The translations under genes and the position numbers were made by a program. The notes under the pieces are model-generated. The model did not search any database and was not told the origin of the DNA. It saw nothing but the letters and a program-made list of their open reading frames with translations. 35,292 nucleotides of DNA from positions 1-35,292 of the forward strand of contig CALQKL020000002.1 in assembly GCA_943331145.2 (NCBI GenBank), read 5' to 3'. Shown here piece after piece: positions 24,467-32,508 of this stretch (its first letter is position 1; each line of letters starts with the position of its first letter). Source of the DNA: Chitinophaga pinensis (GTDB taxonomy: Bacteria > Bacteroidota > Bacteroidia > Chitinophagales > Chitinophagaceae).

Positions 24467-25129
24467 ATGAAAAAACATATTATTTTAGGCGTTTTTATTG
24501 CCATTAATTTTTTTACAGTGTTCAAATTGACTGCTCAAGTTCAAAGAACAATAGAAGGAACTTCAATAATAAGAGACAATATTATAAAAAACAATGAGTT
24601 TAATTTCCTTAGAGATTGGAATAAAATAGCCATGTTTGAATCAGGCATTGGCGAAAGCGTTCAGGTATTTCCTGTTAAGTTTTCATCTCCTGATGGAAAA
24701 ATTAATTTATTTGGGATGCAAATGTATGCATTTGTAAAGCCACAAATTGGTACAACTATCCAAGTAAGTGGTAATAATGTAAGTGGTATAGGAAGGAAAT
24801 TTAAAGGTTTTATTCAACGAAGTATTTTTATTGATAAAGAAGATGTAGGTAAAATGATAACTTTTATTGAAAGAGATATTATGCCTAATCTTAAAGTTAC
24901 GTTTAAGAAAAAGTCTCAAGAGTATGTTTATAAATGTAAAGAGATGTTTTTTTCGTTTTTAATTGATGAAAATGATTTAAGAATTACAATGCACCTTAAT
25001 GATTATGGTCCATATGGTGATGGTCGTGGAGCAACTGGCGAACAAATTGAGTTTTGGACTGAATCACAAGTGAAAGAAATTCCAGACTTCTTAAAAGAGA
25101 TTAAAGATGCATATTCAAAAATGAAGTAG
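24467..25129 (+). CDS. Secreted protein of unknown function, 220 residues
   Basis: No family recognised. A signal peptide (KKHIILGVFIAINFFTVFKLTAQ) is followed by a mature domain of about 195 residues with alternating beta-type stretches, for example IGESVQVFPVKFSSPDGKI and MYAFVKPQIGTTIQVSGN. A single Cys lies in VYKCKEMF. The C-terminal half is acidic and basic mixed, with YGPYGDGRGATGEQIEFW. A palindromic hairpin (25180-25205) separates it from the next gene, so it may be its own transcription unit, but strand, signal peptide and A-rich leader match the exported genes that follow. Periplasmic or surface location is inferred. Confidence 0.75.
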   Translation: MKKHIILGVFIAINFFTVFKLTAQVQRTIEGTSIIRDNIIKNNEFNFLRDWNKIAMFESGIGESVQVFPVKFSSPDGKINLFGMQMYAFVKPQIGTTIQVSGNNVSGIGRKFKGFIQRSIFIDKEDVGKMITFIERDIMPNLKVTFKKKSQEYVYKCKEMFFSFLIDENDLRITMHLNDYGPYGDGRGATGEQIEFWTESQVKEIPDFLKEIKDAYSKMK

Positions 25130-25179
25130 TTAGAAATAACGGCGTTTTTTGAACAAAGCATAAAATTTTTTATAAAATG

Positions 25180-25206
25180 AAAGAGTATATAATTATATAC
25201 TCTTTT
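25180..25206. terminator. Perfect palindrome hairpin, likely terminator or attenuator
   Basis: A 26-base perfect palindrome centred between 25192 and 25193 (AAAGAGTATATAA and its complement), ending in TCTTTTG. The stem is AT-rich and the U-tract short, so termination could be partial. It lies 51 bases after the 220-residue protein and 40 bases before the 456-residue protein, where partial readthrough would set their relative expression. Confidence 0.55.
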
Positions 25207-25245
25207 GTAATTATTTTAAAACAAAACAAACAAACAAAATAAAAA

Positions 25246-26616
25246 ATGAAAAAAACAATTATTACAGCATGCTTATTTTTATCAGCAATAAGCACATTCG
25301 CCCAAACTCAAGACAAACCAATGGATGTAAAGTATCGCAGAAGCTCTTTACATACAATGGTTATTGAATCTGATAATTTCCCAAATAAAGAAGTAGTATT
25401 AAAAGCATTCAATACTGCTCCTTTCCCTGAAAAGTATAATGAACATACAATTGGTCAAAAATCATTCAATCCAGCTAATTTCACTTTATCTAGCGAGGAG
25501 TTAGATTCGATATACAAACCAAAAGGCAAAGGAATGTTGGCTCAAATTGCTTCTTCTTTGTTGGTGGATTCAGCAAATAAAGAAATGCCTTATAAAATTC
25601 AAAAATACTTTGATAAAGAAAAAGTTGCAAACAAGCTTGTTTCAAAATGGTTTAACAGACAAGCAGATGGTAGTTTTGATTTTAATTTAGTTGCAGATAG
25701 AGGCATATTTAATGCTTCTTTTTTAGAAACTAAATCAGCTCAAGCTTCTTCTGATGGAGTGGCATTGTTAAAAACAACAGGCCTTGAATTAATCGGAAAT
25801 ACTTTTGTAGTGGTTAATAAATTTAAATTTTATCCAAATGAACCAGTTGCTGCTCTTATTAGAGATTTAGCTAAAGCTCAGGTAGCAAAATCTTTAGCGG
25901 GTAAGCCACAATTTTTAATAGACAAAGCAAATAAAGGACTTGATATTGTTTATGAAAAAACAAAAGAAGGGTACACAATTATAGCAACTTCTTTTCTTTA
26001 TAAATTGGTTTGGAATGATTCAATATCAAATGTATTCTTCCAAGATATGTATGCTGAAAAAGGCGGTATAGATGCAAAAAAGAAAGCGTTATTTGATAAT
26101 ACAGATTTGTTTAAACTTGAATTTGTTGGAGATGAAACAGCATCTAGCTTAGTTACTTTTTCATTAAAAGAAAAAAGAACGGAAGAGCAAGTTATTACAC
26201 TTTCAACAACTAGAATTATTGACAGGGTTTATGCTAAACTTCAAAAGAAATATGATGTATTTAAAACAAAAACTCCATTATATACAGGTTATCCTATTAC
26301 AGCAAAGATTGGTGTGAAAGAAGGATTAGAAGGTGGTGAAAAATTTGAAGTGCTTGAACAAAATATTGATGAAAAAACAGGAGCAGCAACGTACAAAAGC
26401 ATCGGAACTATTAAAGTAGACAAAAATCTTGTTTGGGACAATACGTATACCGATGGACAAGCACCAGCTGAAGAGGTAGTTCCTGAAGCAACAGAAGCTG
26501 AAAAAGGAAAAGGAAAAAAAGGAAAAGAGAAAAAACCAAAGCCAATTTTAGATCGTACTACATTTAAAGGGGGTAAAAAATATTATTCTGGTTTATTAAT
26601 TAAGCAAATTAAATAG
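25246..26616 (+). CDS. Exported protein of unknown function, 456 residues, conserved Bacteroidota type
   Basis: A signal peptide (KKTIITACLFLSAISTFAQ) precedes a long mixed domain. The segment from about residue 310 (IIDRVYAKLQKKYDVFKTKT, then AKIGVKEGLEGGEKFEVLEQ, YKSIGTIKVDKNLVWDN) looks like a beta-rich FlgT C-terminal-type barrel: G-x-x-x-G-x-x-x-G-x-x-F-x-V followed by an Ile-Gly-x-Ile-x-Val strand. That link is inference by eye. A low-complexity Lys/Glu/Gly stretch (EAEKGKGKKGKEKKPKP) interrupts the region before the C-terminal strand. I recall similar proteins in other Bacteroidota genomes but no established function. It opens the tight exported-gene cluster ending at 29657; an A-rich leader precedes the ATG. 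Confidence 0.8.
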   Translation: MKKTIITACLFLSAISTFAQTQDKPMDVKYRRSSLHTMVIESDNFPNKEVVLKAFNTAPFPEKYNEHTIGQKSFNPANFTLSSEELDSIYKPKGKGMLAQIASSLLVDSANKEMPYKIQKYFDKEKVANKLVSKWFNRQADGSFDFNLVADRGIFNASFLETKSAQASSDGVALLKTTGLELIGNTFVVVNKFKFYPNEPVAALIRDLAKAQVAKSLAGKPQFLIDKANKGLDIVYEKTKEGYTIIATSFLYKLVWNDSISNVFFQDMYAEKGGIDAKKKALFDNTDLFKLEFVGDETASSLVTFSLKEKRTEEQVITLSTTRIIDRVYAKLQKKYDVFKTKTPLYTGYPITAKIGVKEGLEGGEKFEVLEQNIDEKTGAATYKSIGTIKVDKNLVWDNTYTDGQAPAEEVVPEATEAEKGKGKKGKEKKPKPILDRTTFKGGKKYYSGLLIKQIK

Positions 26617-26629
26617 AAAATTATTTTTT

Positions 26630-26637
26630 TAAATTTG
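26630..26637 (+). promoter_or_regulatory. Internal TAnnTTTG -7 box in the exported gene cluster
   Basis: TAAATTTG is an exact -7 match, 13 bases after the 456-residue gene stops and 39 bases before the next ATG. It could drive the four downstream genes separately. No convincing -33 element was seen. Confidence 0.45.
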
Positions 26638-26676
26638 CGTAATTAAAATAATAAATTCACAATAAAAAACTAAAAA

Positions 26677-27201
26677 ATGAAAAATGTTTTAAAAAAAATT
26701 AGCCTTTTATTGGTTATCATAATTGGCATCGTAACTGTAACAAATGCTCAAGCAAAAAGAAAAGCAGATAAAGACACAGAAACTTGGAGATACGAAATTG
26801 AAGTTGTTCAAACTGGTACACAGGGTACTTATTTGATTAAAGTATGGTCTTACTCTAAAAAGCCAGATGTTGCAATTGAACAAGCTAAAAAGAATGCAGT
26901 TCATGGCATTATATTTAAAGGGTTTACTGGTAAATCAACAGTTCCTGGCCAAAAGGCATTAGCAACCAATGTTAATTTAGAAGAAGAAAAAGCAGATTTT
27001 TTTAAACCATTTTTTGATGATGGAGGCAAGTATATGAAATTTGTTTCTTTGTCAAATGATGGAGCTGTTGCAGCTGAAGACAGGATGAAAGTTGGTAAAG
27101 AATATAAAGTAGGTGTAATTGTTTCAGTAAACGTATCTGCATTAAGAAAAGATTTGGAAGATGCAGGAATTATTAAATCATTAGGTGCTGGTTTCAATTA
27201 A
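26677..27201 (+). CDS. Exported protein of unknown function, 174 residues, paralogue of the next gene
   Basis: Signal peptide (about residues 1-25, ending VTNAQ), then a single domain. The core reads YEIEVVQTGTQGTYLIKVWS, then AIEQAKKNAVHGIIFKG, KADFFKPFFDDGGKYMKFVS and a C-terminal strand/helix VGVIVSVNVSALRKDLED. The periodic Ala-x-x-x-Ala-x-x-x-Ala helix after a strand recalls LPP20/FlgT N-terminal-like domains, which is inference only. It shares its whole layout with the lipoprotein encoded next (EIE, L-K-x-W-S/G, A-x-E-Q-A-x-K-x-A-V, YMKFVS), so the pair arose by tandem duplication. Confidence 0.8.
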   Translation: MKNVLKKISLLLVIIIGIVTVTNAQAKRKADKDTETWRYEIEVVQTGTQGTYLIKVWSYSKKPDVAIEQAKKNAVHGIIFKGFTGKSTVPGQKALATNVNLEEEKADFFKPFFDDGGKYMKFVSLSNDGAVAAEDRMKVGKEYKVGVIVSVNVSALRKDLEDAGIIKSLGAGFN

Positions 27202-27220
27202 TAAAATAAAATTAGAAAAC

Positions 27221-27703
27221 ATGAAAAAAATAACTTTTATGCTTTTGATTTGCTCCTTATTTTTTTTTAGTTGCAAACCAAGTAAAAGAATATCAGGAAA
27301 CTATACCCATGAAATAGAATGTATGGGAACAGAACTAGATGGAAGTATAACATTAAAAAGTTGGGGCAAAGGAAAGAACAGGGCCGATGCTTTAGAACAA
27401 GCAAGAAAAGAGGCAGTAAATGCTGTTTTGTTTGTAGGAATAAGAAATGGCAAGCCCGATTGCGATTCACGCCCTATTTTTAATATGCCAAATTATAGAG
27501 ACAATAATTCAGACTATTTTAATGCTTTTTTTACAGACAAGGGTGCTTATATGAAATTTGTTTCCAACAAAGATGAATCTTTTGCTAAAAAAGAAAGAGC
27601 ACTAGGCCGAGATGGTGATGTTATGTTTGGCTTTATTATTCGTGTATTGAGAAGCGAATTAAAAAAACAAATGATTTCAGACAAAATTTTAAACATTAAC
27701 TAA
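27221..27703 (+). CDS. Lipoprotein of unknown function, 160 residues, paralogue of the preceding gene
   Basis: The ATG at 27221 is chosen because it begins a proper lipoprotein signal (MKKITFMLLICSLFFFSC, lipidated C18); a GTG at 27185 would overlap the previous gene and bury the signal. The mature sequence starts KPSKRISG without acidic residues, so it should stay on the periplasmic face rather than be exported to the surface. The domain matches the upstream 174-residue protein: HEIECMG, ITLKSWGKGK, ALEQARKEAVNAVLFVG, YFNAFFTDKGAYMKFVS, FGFIIRVLRSELKK. One copy is lipidated and the other soluble, as expected for subunits with different anchorage. Confidence 0.82.
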   Translation: MKKITFMLLICSLFFFSCKPSKRISGNYTHEIECMGTELDGSITLKSWGKGKNRADALEQARKEAVNAVLFVGIRNGKPDCDSRPIFNMPNYRDNNSDYFNAFFTDKGAYMKFVSNKDESFAKKERALGRDGDVMFGFIIRVLRSELKKQMISDKILNIN

Positions 27704-27710
27704 ATAAAAA

Positions 27711-28679
27711 ATGAAAAACTTAATAAGTAAAGTATTATTATTTGTGCTTTTGTTAAGCGCAACATGTTTTACAGCTTTTTCACAAGCTGTAAATAAACCG
27801 TCAATCATGGTATTCCCAGATGATGTTTGGATGAATTCAAATGGATATTTGAAAGAAGTGGATAATCAAGGTGTAAAAACGATGGTGCCTGATTATACAA
27901 AAGCATTATTGAATGTAGAACTCGGCCAGGTAATTACTAGCATAGAAAAAATGATGCTAGATAGAGGCTATCCATTGGAAAATTTATCACAAACGCTAAA
28001 ATCTTTACAAGACGCTGAAGCCATAAAAAGCATGGAAACAAGTGAAGAAGGTAACAGCGTTCAATCAAGTCTTAAAGATAAATTATTAAATACGGCAAGA
28101 CCTCATCTTGTTTTGTATGTTTCATGGAGCGTAAACACTTTAGGTCCAAAAAAATCAGTAACTTTTTCAATAAAAGCAGTTGATGCGGGCACGAATAAAC
28201 CCGCGGGTGCAGCAAGTGGTACAGGAAACGAATTAATTGGTGCTTCAATGGCCGTAATGCTAGAAACAGCTGTTTTATCTCATATAGATAATTTCAATGG
28301 ACAATTGATGACGTATTTTGATGAAATGGTTGCTAAAGGAAGAGAAATTACGGTTGAAATTCAAGTTTTTGATAACTCGCCTAAAAAATTAAACAGCGAA
28401 ATTAATGCTGATGGCGATGAATTATCTGATGATATTCAAAAATGGATGAAGACAAACACTGTAAATGGTGCATTCACTACCCAATCAAAGACTTCTACCT
28501 TATTGAAATTGACAAGTGCTAGAATTCCATTAAGAAGTGAGGATGGGAATGCGTATTCAGCCGATGAATTTGGAACAAAATTGAGAAAATATTTACGTAA
28601 AACATATCAGTTACCTTGTTCTTCTTATCCTGTTGGTACAGGTAAAGCAGTTTTGGTAATTGGTGGTAAAAGTCAGTAA
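27711..28679 (+). CDS. Exported DUF6175-like protein, 322 residues
   Basis: A signal peptide (residues 1-25, ending TAFSQ) is followed by KPSIMVFPDDVWMNSNGYLK and MVPDYTKALLNVELGQVITS, MMLDRGYPLENLSQTLKSLQ. I recall this arrangement from Bacteroidota proteins called DUF6175; the function is not known. The first part (strand, then a helix, then short-lived-looking linker and HLVLYVSWSV) resembles TolB-N/LpoB-like folds found in envelope assembly proteins, which is inference. The C-terminal half has TVEIQVFDNSPKKLNSEI and ends with strand VLVIGGKSQ. It starts 7 bases after the lipoprotein gene stops, so co-transcription is near certain. Confidence 0.82.
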   Translation: MKNLISKVLLFVLLLSATCFTAFSQAVNKPSIMVFPDDVWMNSNGYLKEVDNQGVKTMVPDYTKALLNVELGQVITSIEKMMLDRGYPLENLSQTLKSLQDAEAIKSMETSEEGNSVQSSLKDKLLNTARPHLVLYVSWSVNTLGPKKSVTFSIKAVDAGTNKPAGAASGTGNELIGASMAVMLETAVLSHIDNFNGQLMTYFDEMVAKGREITVEIQVFDNSPKKLNSEINADGDELSDDIQKWMKTNTVNGAFTTQSKTSTLLKLTSARIPLRSEDGNAYSADEFGTKLRKYLRKTYQLPCSSYPVGTGKAVLVIGGKSQ

Positions 28680-28700
28680 TAACCATTAAAAAAAATAAAC

Positions 28701-29657
28701 ATGAAATCATCTATAATTTTAAGCGTTTTAATTCTAATTAATTGCAATTTATTTGCACAAAACACAGCAGGTAAAAGTAACGATAAGGCTAGAATTACAT
28801 TGGCTTCATTTGTTCCACAACAAATAGACCAAATGCCTGAAGCCGCTCGTAGTAGTCTTGCTAATAAACTAAGCCAAATTGCAACACAAAATGGTCTTGG
28901 TGGTAAAGCTTCTAATGAACGTTTTATTATTACGGCTAATATCAATGTTATATCTAAAGAATTAACTCCTACTGCACCTCCTATGCAAGCATTTGTTTTA
29001 GATATTACTTTATACATTGGAGATGGTATTTCTGGCACGAAATTTTCAAGTATTTCAACTCAAGTTAAGGGAGTTGGTGAAAGTGAAACCAAAGCTTATA
29101 TCTCTGCACTTAAAAATTTAAAAACTACCGATCCAAAATATCAATCTTTTATTGAAACGGGTAAAACTAAAATTGTTGAGTATTATAACAGTAAGTGTGA
29201 TTTTATAATAAGTGAGGCTAAAGCATCTGCTAAACAGGATAAATTTGAGGAAGCAATTTTTAAATTAACATCAGTTCCCGATGTTTGTAAAGATTGTTAC
29301 GATAAATGTATGAATGAAGTAGGTCCAATTTATAAAGATAAAATTAATAAAGATGCAATGAAAATAATGACTGAAGCAAATGCATTATGGGCTGCTGGTC
29401 AAGATATCGAAACAGCTCAAAAAGTTGCAGCTTTGTTAGCTACTGTTGATCCTAGTTCAGGTTTATTTGATGCGGTACAGAAATTATCTGATAAGATAGC
29501 TAAACGAGTTAAAGAAATTGATAATCGTGAATGGAAATATGCTTTAAAAGAACAAGCACAAGAAAGTGAAAGAATTGAAGCAGTAAGAGCAATTGGAGTT
29601 GCTTACGGTGAAAACCAACCTCAAACAGTTAATTACAATGTAATTGGATGGTGGTAA
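28701..29657 (+). CDS. Exported protein of unknown function with Cys cluster, 318 residues
   Basis: Signal peptide (about 1-20, ending LFAQ). The first half is beta-rich (RFIITANINVISKELTPTAP, MQAFVLDITLYIGDGISGTK, then KGVGESETKAYISALKNL), a pattern reminiscent of CsgG-like outer-membrane assembly proteins. The second half is helical and TPR-like (AKASAKQDKFEEAIFKLTSV) with a Cys cluster CKDCYDKC (C196, C199, C203) and a fourth Cys at 166. The C-terminus is Gln/Glu/Arg-rich. I recall similar proteins in other Bacteroidota beside DUF6175 genes, but know of no function. It is the last gene of the cluster, 21 bases after the DUF6175-like gene, and a terminator follows. Confidence 0.8.
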   Translation: MKSSIILSVLILINCNLFAQNTAGKSNDKARITLASFVPQQIDQMPEAARSSLANKLSQIATQNGLGGKASNERFIITANINVISKELTPTAPPMQAFVLDITLYIGDGISGTKFSSISTQVKGVGESETKAYISALKNLKTTDPKYQSFIETGKTKIVEYYNSKCDFIISEAKASAKQDKFEEAIFKLTSVPDVCKDCYDKCMNEVGPIYKDKINKDAMKIMTEANALWAAGQDIETAQKVAALLATVDPSSGLFDAVQKLSDKIAKRVKEIDNREWKYALKEQAQESERIEAVRAIGVAYGENQPQTVNYNVIGWW

Positions 29658-29696
29658 AATTTAGCTAACAAACTAATAGTACCGTATAATATTTAT

Positions 29697-29726
29697 AAAA
29701 TGCCCCGTTATTAACGGGGCATTTTA
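29697..29726 (+). terminator. Intrinsic terminator of the exported gene cluster
   Basis: A GC-rich stem (TGCCCCGTT with AACGGGGCA), tiny loop around ATT, preceded by A4 and followed by T4. It lies 40 bases after the last exported gene, is the strongest hairpin in the area and closes the operon. The A/T flanks make it usable in both directions. Confidence 0.9.
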
Positions 29727-30004
29727 CTTTATAATAACACCTTCAAAATAGCAAGTCTATTATCTTATTATTGAGCATGCGTAATTTAAAATGGGCTAAT
29801 CTACTAATTAGCGTTTAATTGTAATCATTAGAAATATAAAGTATTGGATCTACTTGTTAACTGAGTCAAAAAATCCTTTTTGCAGTATTAATGCAATACC
29901 AATACAAGTATTTTCTATACTTGACTGAATACTTTTCACTATGCAAAATCAATGTTTAAAATCAACCATTTTTTGAAATTGGTCTGCAATAAAGAAAACA
30001 CAAA
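29727..30004. other. Convergent intergenic stretch with two short dyads
   Basis: About 280 bases between the cluster terminator and the stop of the RND gene on the other strand. No ORF or tRNA. Two small inverted repeats occur: GTATT/AATAC at 29885-29899 and CAAGTAT-TTTCT-ATACTTG at 29905-29923 (perfect 7-bp arms). Neither has a good T-tract. Nothing else is recognised. Confidence 0.55.
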
Positions 30005-32344
30005 CTAATTTTTGTTACCACTTTTTTTATTAAATAAAACCAGCAATACTGGTAAAAAAATAAGGTTGGTTATTGTAGCTACCAACAAGGTGATAGAGGT
30101 AAGCCATCCTAAAGCAAAAGTGCCTCCAAAACTACTTCCGCAAAAAATAATAAAGCCCGCCATCAAAACCAATGAGGTGTAAATAATGCTTAATCCGGTT
30201 TGCTTCACCGTTTGTTTTACAGTAGCTTCCACATCATTATTATACATAGGCAAAATTTGTCGGTAGTTTACCAAAAATCGAATGGTAATATCTACAGCAA
30301 TACCCAGAGCAACGCTAAAAACCAATACAGTTGAAGGTTTTAGAGGAACGCCTACCCAACCCATTACACCTGCTGTAACCATTAATGGTATAATATTGGG
30401 CAATAAAGAAACAATGAGCATTTTAAAAGAACGGAACAAATAAAGCATACAAAACGCAATCAAAATAAAAGCCCAAAATATACTTTCCTTTAAGCCATTT
30501 ATGATAAACTTACTGCCTTCTAAAAATGTTATACTCGTTCCCGTTAGTGTTACCTGATAGCTGGTATCAAAATACTGATTGGCTTTTTCTTGAATGTTTG
30601 ACAATACTTGAGGCAAACGCTCCGTTCCAACATCAGCCATATTTACACTGATGCGTGTGTACCTAGAGCTACTATCAATAAAGGCATTCAGCATATTTAC
30701 ACCTCCATTACCTTCTCCTTTAGAGGCTACAATTAAGTCATTAATTATTGCACCTTCTTCATTAGATGGCATCCGATAACTCGTGGAATCGTTATCATAA
30801 AATGCTTGAGTGGCAAACTTTAATCCTTCTGATACATTTAAAGGTTTGTTCATTTCTTTTTGAGAAGCGATATACATCGACAAAGAATCTATGCGATTGA
30901 ATATGCTCAATCCTTTTCTTTTTACCCCCCTTCTCTTTTTTGTATCTACCATAATCTCAAGCGGCATTATTCCTTTAAAATTCTTTTCGAAAAATTTCAA
31001 ATCGAGGTAAACTTTATCCGTCTTTGGCAAATCATCTACAATAAATCCTACAGACTTTAACTTTAGAATACCCAATATTGAAAAAATAATTATTGCACCA
31101 GTTGCAATCCATACATATTTTGTATGTGTGAAAATCCAAGCTTCAATTTTATTCAAAGCCGTAATAATCCATTTGTTATCCAGATACTTTAATTGATTCT
31201 TTTTTGGTGATGGCAAATAGCTTAATACTGATGGCAATAATATAAATGAAATCACAAAAATCAACATGATGCTGATGCCCGAAACCACCCCAAACTCTTT
31301 TAAAATAGCAGATTTGGTAAATGCAAAAACAGCAAAACCAATCGCGGCTGTAATGTTGCAAAACAACGTTACAACGCCCATTTTGCTGACCATTTCAATA
31401 AGTGCCCGATGTTTTCTTTCATGTTCATCTTCGGTTTGCTGCTGCAAATAAGAAGTATGGTATTTATTGATAAAATAGATGCAATTGGGAATGCCGATTA
31501 CCACTACCAATGAAGGAATTAATGCGGTTAGTAAAGTGATTTTATATCCACACAAATAAATTAATGCTACAGTCCAAATTACCCCAATCATCACCACACT
31601 TAATGAAATAATGGCTGTACTAAAAGATCTAAAAAACAACAACAATATCAATGTACTTAGCAGCAAAGAGCCCCATAAAAAAAAGTTCATTTCTTTTTTT
31701 ACACGTTCTGCCACAACGGTACGAATTAATGGCAAACCGCTTAAATGCACTTCAACACCAGTAGATTTTTGATACGCATCTGTTGCCTGCATAATGCCAT
31801 TTACAATGGCTACACGCGCTGGCGAATTCAAAGAGTCTTTATTTATTTTCACAGCCATCAAATACGCTTCCGAATCTGCATTGTACAACATCGATTTGTA
31901 AAACGGTAAATTCAAAAATTGAATTTTAGCATCTTCTAATTGATTAGCATCAATATATTCTAAGGCAAATATTTTTTTGGGAATAAACTTTTCTCCTAAA
32001 CTGTCTTTTTCCAACATGATGGCATCCGGCACTCCCAAAACATTTTCTACACAGTTAACTTTTTTTATTTCACCCGTTAATTTTTGATAGGCTTTAAAAT
32101 GATCTAATGTGAAAAATTTTTTTGTTTCTACACCAATAACCAGCATATTGCCATCCCCACCAAAAATCTTCTTAAAATTGGCATTCTCCTGATATTTGAT
32201 ATTATCCACCGGAATGGCACGCGAAAACTCATAGCTTAATTTAACCTTTGAAGCGTAATAGCCCATAACAATGGTTGACACAACCAAAGCCGTTAATAAA
32301 ATAAGTTTGTTTTTTAGTACAAATTTTGCCAGTTTCTGCCACAT
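30005..32344 (-). CDS. RND/MMPL-type membrane transporter
   Basis: A 779-residue polytopic protein with the duplicated RND layout: TM1 (ILLTALVVSTIVMGYYASKV), a large periplasmic domain starting near KLSYEFSRAIPVDN, a bundle with TALIPSLVVVIGIPNCIYFI and then a second TM1-like segment (YVWIATGAIIIFSILGILKL), second periplasmic domain and second bundle ending VATITNLIFLPVLLVLF. The MMPL/SecD-like subgroup, which in other bacteria moves lipids, hopanoids or drugs, is the best fit; proton-relay Asp residues appear in the second bundle (VALGIAVDITIRFLVNYRQI). No outer-membrane or fusion partner is nearby, so the substrate is unknown, with lipid export plausible. Confidence 0.85.
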   Translation of the reverse strand: MWQKLAKFVLKNKLILLTALVVSTIVMGYYASKVKLSYEFSRAIPVDNIKYQENANFKKIFGGDGNMLVIGVETKKFFTLDHFKAYQKLTGEIKKVNCVENVLGVPDAIMLEKDSLGEKFIPKKIFALEYIDANQLEDAKIQFLNLPFYKSMLYNADSEAYLMAVKINKDSLNSPARVAIVNGIMQATDAYQKSTGVEVHLSGLPLIRTVVAERVKKEMNFFLWGSLLLSTLILLLFFRSFSTAIISLSVVMIGVIWTVALIYLCGYKITLLTALIPSLVVVIGIPNCIYFINKYHTSYLQQQTEDEHERKHRALIEMVSKMGVVTLFCNITAAIGFAVFAFTKSAILKEFGVVSGISIMLIFVISFILLPSVLSYLPSPKKNQLKYLDNKWIITALNKIEAWIFTHTKYVWIATGAIIIFSILGILKLKSVGFIVDDLPKTDKVYLDLKFFEKNFKGIMPLEIMVDTKKRRGVKRKGLSIFNRIDSLSMYIASQKEMNKPLNVSEGLKFATQAFYDNDSTSYRMPSNEEGAIINDLIVASKGEGNGGVNMLNAFIDSSSRYTRISVNMADVGTERLPQVLSNIQEKANQYFDTSYQVTLTGTSITFLEGSKFIINGLKESIFWAFILIAFCMLYLFRSFKMLIVSLLPNIIPLMVTAGVMGWVGVPLKPSTVLVFSVALGIAVDITIRFLVNYRQILPMYNNDVEATVKQTVKQTGLSIIYTSLVLMAGFIIFCGSSFGGTFALGWLTSITLLVATITNLIFLPVLLVLFNKKSGNKN

Positions 32345-32422
32345 AATGTTTTAATATTGGTGTATAATGTGCTTATCCGATTGCAAAGAAAGTTTATTTA
32401 TTTTGAATTATTATTAAGGAAA

Positions 32423-32450
32423 TAAAAAGTAAAAAGTAAAAAGTAAAAAA
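32423..32450. repeat. Tandem 7-bp repeat (TAAAAAG type), 4 units
   Basis: Three exact TAAAAAG units and one TAAAAAA unit in 7-bp register. It lies in the 164-base divergent gap between the RND gene (minus) and recO (plus), about 60 bases before recO. Confidence 0.82.
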
Positions 32451-32508
32451 TGGAGTATCTGCAAGTTTAATTTTTTTGAATTTTTAATTTTGACTTTTGA
32501 ATTAATCA

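Noticed and set aside
27185..27220. GTG start for the lipoprotein gene
   Set aside because: It would overlap the previous gene and place 12 residues ahead of a proper lipoprotein signal; the ATG at 27221 gives a standard signal.
29885..29923. Dyads after the exported cluster as a terminator for the RND gene
   Set aside because: No T-tract in the required direction and the arms are short, so termination is not supported.
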